From Clostridiales bacterium (GTDB taxonomy: Bacteria > Bacillota > Clostridia > Oscillospirales > QAMX01), in NCBI GenBank assembly GCA_012841675.1, contig DUUG01000199.1, positions 1 to 5,954 of the forward strand: a DNA stretch of 5,954 nucleotides. The letters are read 5' to 3'. Position numbers and translations under genes: made by a program. Positions 1 to 5,152 of the stretch are shown piece by piece. Positions within the stretch are counted from its first letter, which is position 1; the number at the start of each line of letters is the position of its first letter. The notes beneath the pieces are model-generated. The model saw only the letters and a program-made list of their open reading frames with translations. It searched no databases and was not told the DNA's origin.

Positions 1-91
1 CAATAATACATTGCTTCCTTCCATCAACTCACGCAAAATACCCCCAACAAACCATGTCAGGGCTGCTTGGCGTATTGATGTATATAAGCAT
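1..91 (-). other. edge stretch after tsf; possible start of next gene
   Basis: No gene can be called here. On the minus strand an ATG at 11-9 is preceded by a purine-rich GGAAGG (22-17) with a 5-nt gap, so a gene could begin here and run out of the window. Only three codons are visible, so no product can be named. A second minus-strand frame (codon boundary at 1-3) stays open from 127 to the edge and reads as a plausible hydrophobic stretch, with an in-frame ATG at 26-24 but no good ribosome binding site. Downstream of rpsB-tsf many Firmicutes carry pyrH and frr, but nothing visible identifies either. A weak promoter-like pair (TTGTTC, 18 nt, TATATA at 86-81) overlaps the tsf terminator and is not convincing. 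Confidence 0.2.
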
Positions 92-126
92 ATAAAAAGC
101 CGTGGAACAAAATGCTCCACGGCTTC
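92..126 (-). terminator. intrinsic terminator of rpsB-tsf
   Basis: A perfect 10-bp inverted repeat (arms 97-106 and 116-125, AAGCCGTGGA type) surrounds a 9-nt loop. On the minus strand it is followed by a run of five T (98-94), partly inside the stem base. It starts 14 nt beyond the tsf stop codon, the expected place for a Rho-independent terminator. On the plus strand the stem is not followed by a T tract, so it is likely one-directional. It separates tsf from whatever follows. Confidence 0.93.
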
Positions 127-139
127 AGTTTAATAAATT

Positions 140-1066
140 TTACTTTACCATGCCGGCTACTTCGGCAGCAAAGTTATCTTCTTTTTTGGCAATGCCTTCA
201 CCGCGCTCGTAACGGATAAACGCGACAGGCTTAATTTCGCCGCCCAAAGACTTGGCAACGCCGTCTACATATTTCTTAACGGAAACGCTGCCGTCCTTAA
301 TGAAATCCTGCTCCATCAGGCACATTTCCTGGAAGAACTTGTTGATGCGGCCGGCAACGATTTTCTCGGCCACATGGGCAGGCTTGCCTTCGTTTACGGT
401 TTGGGTCATGAGAATTTCCTTCTCAGAAGCCACGCGGTCGGCGGGAACGCTGTCTCTGTCAAGCCAAGAGGGACGCATAGCAGCAGCCTGCATGCACAGA
501 TCTTTACCCACCTGGACCACTTCGGCGTTGCCCACAAGATTTTCCGAAACTTCCATGGAAGCGATAACGCCGATTTTGCCATTCATATGAACGTAAGAGG
601 CGTTCACAATGTTGGCGCCGCCGTTCAAACTCTCAAAACGGCGAATCTGAATGTTTTCGCCAATGGTCAGAACCATGTTCTGAACTTCCTGCTGAACGGT
701 GCCTTCGGTGCCCGGATAGGGAAGATTAGACAGAGCTTCCACATCGGCGGGGTTGTTCTCGGCAATCAAATTTGACAGGGTTTTGACAAACCCGATAAAT
801 GCTTCGTTCTTGGCGGCAAAGTCGGTTTCGATATTGACTTCTAAAACAACGGCCGAACCGTCCTTTTCGGAAACATAGGCATCGACCATGCCCTCGGCGG
901 CAACGCGGCTAGCCTTTTTGGCAGCAGCGGCCAAACCCTTTTCACGAAGCAAAACAATCGCTTTTTCCATGTCGCCGTCCGATTCGATCAGCGCTTTTTT
1001 GCAATCCATCATGCCAACGCCGGTTGCTTCGCGCAGAGCTTGAATGTCTTTTGCAGTAATAGCCAT
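140..1066 (-). CDS. tsf: translation elongation factor Ts
   Basis: EF-Ts, 308 aa, is the cytoplasmic nucleotide exchange factor that releases GDP from EF-Tu so it can rebind GTP and aminoacyl-tRNA. The N-terminal UBA-like domain carries the family signature LREATGVGMMDCKKAL at residues 11-26. The conserved TDF motif (residues 81-83, in TDFAAKNE) inserts next to the EF-Tu nucleotide site in known structures. The core and the C-terminal segment ending near VKKYVDGVAKSLGG are intact. The length is slightly above E. coli EF-Ts (283 aa). The ATG start at 1066 has AAAGGAG upstream with a 7-nt gap. The gene lies 25 nt after rpsB, with no promoter or terminator between them, so it is co-transcribed. 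The stop is TAA. Nothing is odd in the coding sequence. Confidence 0.98.
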   Translation of the reverse strand: MAITAKDIQALREATGVGMMDCKKALIESDGDMEKAIVLLREKGLAAAAKKASRVAAEGMVDAYVSEKDGSAVVLEVNIETDFAAKNEAFIGFVKTLSNLIAENNPADVEALSNLPYPGTEGTVQQEVQNMVLTIGENIQIRRFESLNGGANIVNASYVHMNGKIGVIASMEVSENLVGNAEVVQVGKDLCMQAAAMRPSWLDRDSVPADRVASEKEILMTQTVNEGKPAHVAEKIVAGRINKFFQEMCLMEQDFIKDGSVSVKKYVDGVAKSLGGEIKPVAFIRYERGEGIAKKEDNFAAEVAGMVK

Positions 1067-1091
1067 GTTAATGCTCCTTTCGCAAGTTTTC

Positions 1092-1853
1092 TTATTCGGC
1101 CACAGTTTCCGCTTCGACAGGAGCGGTTTCTTCGGAGGTTACTTCATTAGATTCGTCAGAAGAGGCATCTTCGCCCTGACGGCCTTCCAAAACAGCGTTA
1201 GCCATAGTCTGGGAAATCAGCTTAATGGCGCGGATAGCGTCATCGTTGCCGGGGATAACAAAATCCACTTCGTCGGGATCGCAGTTGGTGTCAACAATAG
1301 CCACAACAGGGATACCCAGCTTCCGGGATTCGGCAATGGCGATTTTTTCCTTGCGAGGATCCACCACGAATACCGCACCGGGCAGCTTGCGCATGGTTTT
1401 GATGCCGCCCAAATATTTTTCAAGGCGCTCAATCTCGCCGTGTAGCTTCATAACTTCCTTCTTGGGCAGAAGAGCAAAGGTTCCGTCTTCTTCCATTTTC
1501 TGCAGATGGAGCAGCCGGTCAATCCGCTTCTGAATGGTGTTGAAGTTGGTCAGCATGCCGCCGAGCCAACGGGCATTGACATAATACATACCACAGCGCT
1601 CAGCCTCGTCGCGAATAGCGTCCTGCGCCTGTTTTTTCGTTCCGACAAAGAGAATGGATTCGCCGTTGGCGGCGATATCGCGGACAAAGTAGTAGGCCTC
1701 ATCCAGCTTTTTCACGGTTTTCTGCAGGTCAATGATATAGATGCCATTGCGCTCCGTGAAAATATACTTGGCCATTTTGGGATTCCACCGGCGAGTGTGA
1801 TGTCCGAAATGGACGCCGGCTTCGAGCAGGTTTTTCATTGATACGACAGCCAT
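1092..1853 (-). CDS. rpsB: 30S ribosomal protein S2
   Basis: Ribosomal protein S2, 253 aa, is a late-binding small-subunit protein on the back of the 30S near S1 or its functional equivalents. Recognised by the N-terminal MAVVSMKNLLEAGVHFGHH block, FVGTKKQA (69-76), NARWLGGMLTNF (93-104) and VDPRKEKIAIAES (164-176), all in canonical order and spacing. The last 27 residues or so (227-253) form an acidic Glu/Ser/Thr-rich tail; such variable tails are common in Firmicutes S2. The ATG start at 1853 matches the conserved N-terminus and has AGGAGG (1866-1861) 7 nt upstream. It is the first gene of the rpsB-tsf operon, behind a sigma-A promoter and a roughly 125-nt leader that may be regulatory. Confidence 0.98.
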   Translation of the reverse strand: MAVVSMKNLLEAGVHFGHHTRRWNPKMAKYIFTERNGIYIIDLQKTVKKLDEAYYFVRDIAANGESILFVGTKKQAQDAIRDEAERCGMYYVNARWLGGMLTNFNTIQKRIDRLLHLQKMEEDGTFALLPKKEVMKLHGEIERLEKYLGGIKTMRKLPGAVFVVDPRKEKIAIAESRKLGIPVVAIVDTNCDPDEVDFVIPGNDDAIRAIKLISQTMANAVLEGRQGEDASSDESNEVTSEETAPVEAETVAE

Positions 1854-1978
1854 GGTTTTTCCTCCTAAAAAATGTTTTTTACCTCCACGCGGGTCCGCCT
1901 AAACGGCACGGAATTTAGCCCGTAAATTCCGAACGCGCCGAAATAGTTACCGCGTGTGTGTAATGGCGGTTGATAACC
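1854..1978 (-). promoter_or_regulatory. structured 5' leader of rpsB-tsf mRNA, candidate S2 autoregulatory element
   Basis: About 125 nt lie between the predicted transcription start (near 1978) and the rpsB start codon. Directly visible: a perfect 9-bp hairpin (arms 1931-1923 and 1917-1909, 5-nt loop) that can be extended by a 4-bp outer stem (1940-1937 with 1907-1904). A 5-bp pairing (1969-1965 with 1899-1895) and a 7-bp pairing (1956-1950 with 1892-1886) are also possible. The last two cross each other, so they form a pseudoknot or alternative states. Two GGAGG motifs follow (1886-1882 and 1865-1861), separated by an A6/T6 palindrome (1881-1866); only the second is correctly spaced for rpsB. 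S2 represses rpsB-tsf through a leader in E. coli (established). That this Firmicutes-like leader does the same is inference. Confidence 0.5.
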
Positions 1979-1984
1979 TTATGT

Positions 1985-2013
1985 ATTTTATCACAAAACC
2001 CGGTAAAATACAA
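1985..2013 (-). promoter_or_regulatory. sigma-A promoter of rpsB-tsf
   Basis: Minus-strand -35 TTGTAT (2013-2008) and -10 TAAAAT (1990-1985) are separated by exactly 17 nt. A TG precedes the -10 by one base, giving an extended -10 element, which would compensate for the imperfect -35. Predicted transcription begins near 1978, leaving a leader of about 125 nt. This is the best promoter match between the csoR terminator and rpsB. Confidence 0.75.
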
Positions 2014-2143
2014 GCTATATTTTCCATTTTAATAAAAATGTTTGATACGTAAGGACAATCATAAGCTATTTTCGTTGCCAAAAAACATAAGAAAGGATTA
2101 TATTCCGCTTTTTTGCTCCACACACAAAAAAGTTCTTCTCGTC
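2014..2143. other. AT-rich intergenic stretch between csoR terminator and rpsB promoter
   Basis: No gene, RNA gene or mobile-element trace is seen on either strand. The stretch is AT-rich with several homopolymer runs. A minus-strand TATAAT at 2102-2097 looks like a -10 box, but the best upstream partner is poor (GTGTGT at 17 nt or TTGTGT at 19 nt). A second, upstream rpsB promoter is therefore possible but weak. Confidence 0.4.
2108..2132. repeat. 8-bp perfect inverted repeat with 9-nt spacer
   Basis: Arms CTTTTTTG (2108-2115) and CAAAAAAG (2125-2132) are exact reverse complements around a 9-nt spacer. The repeat lies just upstream of the weak TATAAT at 2102-2097, and so falls within the spacer and -35 region of that candidate promoter. 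It is A/T-rich, and neither orientation gives a convincing terminator for a known gene. It could be an operator, a remnant terminator or chance. Confidence 0.35.
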
Positions 2144-2181
2144 AAAACATAAAAACCGGCCAAAAGCCGGTTTTATGTTTT
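2144..2181 (-). terminator. intrinsic terminator of copA-copZ-csoR
   Basis: A long inverted repeat has arms 2144-2160 and 2166-2181 around a 5-nt loop. The GC core is GCCGG/CCGGC, extended by complementary A/T and ACAT/ATGT segments with one bulged base. On the minus strand the core is followed by TTTTTATGTTTT. The first stem bases overlap the csoR TAA stop (2182-2180). The near-symmetrical A/T flanks would let it work in both directions, but no plus-strand gene approaches it. Confidence 0.92.
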
Positions 2182-2443
2182 ATTTTGTAAGTTCCTCTAA
2201 TATCTTAAGAATTTCTTCTATCTTTTCTTCTCCGTTGCCGCTATGAATAGCCTCAGACACGCAGCCGGCCAGATGGGCCTTTAAAATATCATTATTGGCC
2301 CGGCGCAGGATGGCCTGTGTAGCTAGTAGCTGATGAGAAATATCGATGCAGTATCGGTCTTCCTCCACCATTTTCATAAGCCCATCCAGCTGCCCGCGGG
2401 CGGTTTTTAAAAGCCTCAAAACTTTCGTCTTGTCTGCCTGCAA
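2180..2443 (-). CDS. csoR: CsoR-family copper-sensing transcriptional repressor
   Basis: An 87-aa all-helical DUF156/CsoR-family protein that should act as an oligomeric DNA-binding repressor released by Cu(I). The diagnostic metal ligands are present: Cys32 (RYC), His57 and Cys61 (in AHLAGC), matching the Cys-His-Cys trigonal Cu(I) site of CsoR. The His between the cysteines argues against the persulfide sensor CstR, and the Cys-His-Cys pattern against RcnR-type Ni/Co sensors. The start is TTG at 2443-2441, behind AAGGA with a 9-nt gap; no in-frame ATG or GTG is better placed. It is last in the operon, 27 nt after copZ. Its likely target is the inverted repeat upstream of copA, giving autoregulation. 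Cu(I) specificity is inferred from ligands and neighbours. Confidence 0.93.
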   Translation of the reverse strand: MQADKTKVLRLLKTARGQLDGLMKMVEEDRYCIDISHQLLATQAILRRANNDILKAHLAGCVSEAIHSGNGEEKIEEILKILEELTK

Positions 2444-2470
2444 ACACTCACTTCCTTTCGAGAGGGGAAT

Positions 2471-2695
2471 TTACCGGCCGAACAGCCCTTTCTTCTCCGT
2501 CACAGAAACTACCTTGTAGCCGGCGTCGGTGACTGCTTTTGTAAGCTGTTCGTCGGAAGCATTGCCGGAAACGATAGCCTGTTTTTTACTGAGATTTACT
2601 TTGGCCTTCACGCCGGGCAGGGCATGGAGGGCTTTTTCCACACGGGCAGAGCAATGGCCGCAGGTCATGCCTTCAATGGTTAGAACCCTCTTCAT
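2471..2695 (-). CDS. copZ: CopZ-like copper chaperone (heavy-metal-associated domain)
   Basis: A 74-aa single-domain HMA protein, slightly longer than the usual 68-70 aa. The metal site is GMTCGHC, with Cys12 and Cys15 as ligands and His14 between them, as in CopZ/Atx1-type proteins. It has no signal peptide, so it acts in the cytoplasm. The expected role is to bind Cu(I) and pass it to CopA and possibly to CsoR. Its ATG (2695-2693) overlaps the copA TGA in an ATGA junction. Its AAAGGAG ribosome binding site (2710-2704, 8-nt gap) lies inside the copA 3' end, which points to translational coupling. The C-terminus ends in a basic KKGLFGR tail of unknown meaning. Confidence 0.95.
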   Translation of the reverse strand: MKRVLTIEGMTCGHCSARVEKALHALPGVKAKVNLSKKQAIVSGNASDEQLTKAVTDAGYKVVSVTEKKGLFGR

Positions 2696-5004
2696 ACGGA
2701 ACGCTCCTTTCTAAGCTTGGGTTTAAAGAATTTTAAGCGCAGGGCATTGGTTACAACAAAGATGGAGCTAAGGCTCATAGCCGCGGCGGCAAACATGGGG
2801 TCGAGCTTGATATTCAACAGGGGAATAAGCGTGCCGGCCGCCAAGGGGATGCCTAACGTATTGTAGAAGAACGCCCAGAAAAGGTTTTGCTTAATATTGC
2901 GGATGGTCGCTTTTCCAAGCTGTATGGCCGTGACTACATCGGCAAGATCACTTTTCATAAGCACAATATCCGCCGATTCAATGGCAATATCTGTACCCGC
3001 GCCGATGGCAATGCCCACGTCCGCACGTGCCAGAGCAGGGGCGTCGTTGATGCCGTCGCCTACCATGACCACTCGGTGGCCTTCTTCTTGCAGGCGGCGG
3101 ATTTCCCGCTCTTTATCCTGGGGAAGCACTTCGGCAATGACCCGGTCAATGCCCATTTGCTTTCGGATGGCTTCCGCTGTTGCTTTGTTGTCGCCGGTCA
3201 GCATGGTAACAGACAGGCCCATGGATTTCAGTTGCGCAATGGCTTCCTTGCTTGTAGGCTTCACCATATCAGTCACCGCAATCAAACCAAGCAGTTTGCT
3301 GTTGCCGGCGAAATACAGGGGCGTTTTGCCCTCGCCGGCAAGCGTTTCCGCCCGCTCTGCCCAATCTGCCAGGGGAATGCCGTTTTCCTGCATGAGAGCA
3401 AGGTTGCCGGCAAAGTAGGAAACACCGTTGATTTGTGCCCGAATACCTCGGCCGGAAATGGCTTCAAAGTCGGATACGGGCAGGGGAGCAAGCTGTTTTT
3501 CCTCGGTTTTGGACGCAATGGTTTCGGCCAACGGATGCTCGGAGGAGCGCTCAAGGGATGCCGCAACGGTCAAAAGCCAGTCGCTGTCGATTCCTTCCGC
3601 AGGCAAAATATCGGTAACCGCGGGTTTTCCCTCGGTAACGGTGCCGGTTTTGTCCAGCACCACGGCAGAAATGGCGTGGACGGTTTCCAAGGCTTCAGCG
3701 GATTTAATGAGAATGCCGTGCTGTGCCCCTTTTCCGGTGCCGACCATAATGGCCACCGGTGTCGCAAGCCCCAAAGCGCAGGGGCAGGAGATAACGAGAA
3801 CGGCAATGGCAATGGATAGGGCAAAGGCGATGTCCCTGCCTGCTATCAGCCAGACAACAGCGGAGAGAATGGCAATCAAAATCACAATGGGAACGAAAAT
3901 GCCGCTGATTTTGTCGGCCAGCTTGGAAATAGGCGCTTTGGAGGCCGATGCTTCTTCCACCAGCTCAATAATCTGGGATAGGGTGGTGTCGCTTCCCACT
4001 TTTTCCGCTTTAAACTGGAAATAGCCGGTTTTGTTGATAGTGGCGGCAACGACCTTGCCGCCTTCCTTTTTCTCCACAGGGATGCTTTCGCCGGTGAGCA
4101 TGGACTGGTCCACCGAGGAGCTTCCTTCGATTACTACGCCATCAACGGGAATGCTTTGCCCTGGGCGGATAACTACCGTGTCACCCACCTGCACTTCATC
4201 GACAGGCACTTCCACTTCCTTGCCGTCCCGCAGAATAGTGGCGGTTTTGGGGGCTAGATTCATGAGTTTTTCGATGGCTTCCGAGGTTCTGCCCTTAGAG
4301 CGGGCTTCTAAATATTTGCCAAGGGTAATTAAGGTTAGAATCGTGCCCGCCGATTCAAAATAAATGTCCATGGTGTAATGGGATGCCGTTGCCAAATCGC
4401 CGTGTCCTACGGCATAGCCGATACGGAAGATAGCGTAGATTCCGTACACCACTGCCGCCGAGGAGCCAATGGCAATCAGAGAATCCATATTGGGCGAACG
4501 GCGCCATAAAGCTTTAAAACCCGCTTGGAAATACTTGCGATTGACATATAAAATCGGGAGAAGCAGTAAAAATTGCGTAAATGCAAAGGTAACGCCGTTT
4601 TCCGGGCCGTGAAACGTATGATGCATAAAAGAAGGCACCGGCAGGCCAAGCCACTCTGCCACCATGGGGTACATGGCAAGGTACATAAGCGGAACAAGGA
4701 AGGCAAACGAAATCCAAAATCGTTTTTTCATGGCCTTTTGCTCAGAAGCGGCCAAAGCCGAAGCGCTTTCCTTTTGCGGCGTTTTCGTCGCCGCAAGCGG
4801 CAGGGAAGCGCCGTAGCCGGCATCCTGCACGCTTTGGATAATTTGGCTGGTTGTAACTATATTTTCATCAAACTCAACGCTCATGCTGTTCTGCAATAGG
4901 CTGACGGCCACGTCTGTAACACCGTCTAGCTTGCGGACGCTTTTCTCCACATGCGAAGAACAGGCCGAGCAGGTCATACCGGTCACATCAAATCTTTGTC
5001 GCAT
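2692..5004 (-). CDS. copA: Cu(I)-exporting P1B-type ATPase CopA
   Basis: A 770-aa P1B-1 ATPase that exports cytoplasmic Cu(I) across the membrane at the cost of ATP. From the N-terminus: one HMA domain with GMTCSAC (Cys12, Cys15); about eight membrane segments (roughly 96-115, 138-154, 175-197, 212-230, 366-388, 392-415, 707-729, 736-757); the actuator-domain TGES at 304-307; the metal-site CPC at 407-409; the phosphorylated Asp451 in DKTGT; HP at 490-491; TGDN at 603-606; GDGINDAP at 649-656. YN (714-715) and MSLSS (743-747) in the last two helices complete the Cu(I)-type signature. An external MHHTFH loop (127-132) may help metal release. The ATG at 5004 is chosen because GGGAGG (5017-5012) lies 7 nt upstream and the HMA domain begins at once. 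It is the first gene of the copper operon. Confidence 0.97.
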   Translation of the reverse strand: MRQRFDVTGMTCSACSSHVEKSVRKLDGVTDVAVSLLQNSMSVEFDENIVTTSQIIQSVQDAGYGASLPLAATKTPQKESASALAASEQKAMKKRFWISFAFLVPLMYLAMYPMVAEWLGLPVPSFMHHTFHGPENGVTFAFTQFLLLLPILYVNRKYFQAGFKALWRRSPNMDSLIAIGSSAAVVYGIYAIFRIGYAVGHGDLATASHYTMDIYFESAGTILTLITLGKYLEARSKGRTSEAIEKLMNLAPKTATILRDGKEVEVPVDEVQVGDTVVIRPGQSIPVDGVVIEGSSSVDQSMLTGESIPVEKKEGGKVVAATINKTGYFQFKAEKVGSDTTLSQIIELVEEASASKAPISKLADKISGIFVPIVILIAILSAVVWLIAGRDIAFALSIAIAVLVISCPCALGLATPVAIMVGTGKGAQHGILIKSAEALETVHAISAVVLDKTGTVTEGKPAVTDILPAEGIDSDWLLTVAASLERSSEHPLAETIASKTEEKQLAPLPVSDFEAISGRGIRAQINGVSYFAGNLALMQENGIPLADWAERAETLAGEGKTPLYFAGNSKLLGLIAVTDMVKPTSKEAIAQLKSMGLSVTMLTGDNKATAEAIRKQMGIDRVIAEVLPQDKEREIRRLQEEGHRVVMVGDGINDAPALARADVGIAIGAGTDIAIESADIVLMKSDLADVVTAIQLGKATIRNIKQNLFWAFFYNTLGIPLAAGTLIPLLNIKLDPMFAAAAMSLSSIFVVTNALRLKFFKPKLRKERSV

Positions 5005-5025
5005 ACGGTCGCCTCCCATCCAGAT

Positions 5026-5044
5026 ACCCCCACCCCGTGGGGGT
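5026..5044. promoter_or_regulatory. putative CsoR operator
   Basis: A perfect inverted repeat, ACCCCCAC-CCC-GTGGGGGT (8-bp arms 5026-5033 and 5037-5044), lies between the copA promoter and its ribosome binding site. A second register, CACCCC-GTG-GGGGTG (5031-5045), is also perfect. G/C-tract pseudo-palindromes flanked by A/T are the established CsoR operator style, and a csoR gene closes this operon. The site lies just downstream of the -10 box, over the predicted start and early transcribed region. Binding would block initiation or clearance. The assignment is by motif and context, not by experiment. Confidence 0.8.
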
Positions 5045-5053
5045 GTTATGTAT

Positions 5054-5082
5054 AGTATACCAACAAAGGAGGGATTCGTCAA
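5054..5082 (-). promoter_or_regulatory. sigma-A promoter of copA-copZ-csoR
   Basis: Minus-strand -35 TTGACG (5082-5077) and -10 TATACT (5059-5054) are each one base from consensus and are separated by exactly 17 nt. The predicted start is near 5047, giving an untranslated leader of about 43 nt that contains the putative CsoR operator. Such a strong core promoter suits a gene set normally held off by a repressor. Confidence 0.9.
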
Positions 5083-5093
5083 CCCCCAATTTG

Positions 5094-5129
5094 AAAAAAA
5101 TGGCACTATTTTAGTCGTTTGGATTGTGC
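5094..5129 (-). terminator. weak possible terminator of the hydrolase gene
   Basis: On the minus strand GCAC (5129-5126) can pair with GTGC (5106-5103) across a long loop, followed closely by seven T (5100-5094). The stem is only 4 bp plus a mismatch and 2 A/T pairs, so it is poor for an intrinsic terminator. The T run and its position between the hydrolase stop and the copA promoter are the only reasons to list it. Otherwise the upstream transcript may read into copA. Confidence 0.25.
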
Positions 5130-5152
5130 GCGTATGCGGAAACCGAAACAAA

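Noticed and set aside
38..45. ATACCCCC, identical to one flank of the copA operator
   Set aside because: There is no matching GGGGG half nearby and no copper gene follows within view, so it is most likely chance.
374..775. plus-strand open frames opposite tsf and rpsB
   Set aside because: They are antisense to strongly conserved genes, with no family resemblance or supporting ribosome binding sites.
1854..2179. tRNA, small gene or riboswitch in the csoR-rpsB gap
   Set aside because: No cloverleaf, no reading frame with a credible ribosome binding site and no known metabolite-riboswitch core was seen. The structure present is better explained as the rpsB leader plus the csoR terminator.
2180..2443. 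Reading the repressor as CstR, RcnR or FrmR
   Set aside because: The Cys32-His57-Cys61 ligand set and the copA-copZ neighbours fit the Cu(I) sensor CsoR and not the persulfide, Ni/Co or formaldehyde sensors.
2887..3819. 310-codon plus-strand open frame opposite copA
   Set aside because: It lies wholly inside the well-supported copA on the other strand, has low-complexity His/Gly/Asn-rich content typical of an antisense shadow, and no recognisable domain or promoter.
5082..5087. Additional C-tract upstream of the copA -35 as a second CsoR half-site
   Set aside because: It has no properly spaced inverted partner; the complete repeat at 5026-5044 explains the regulation better.
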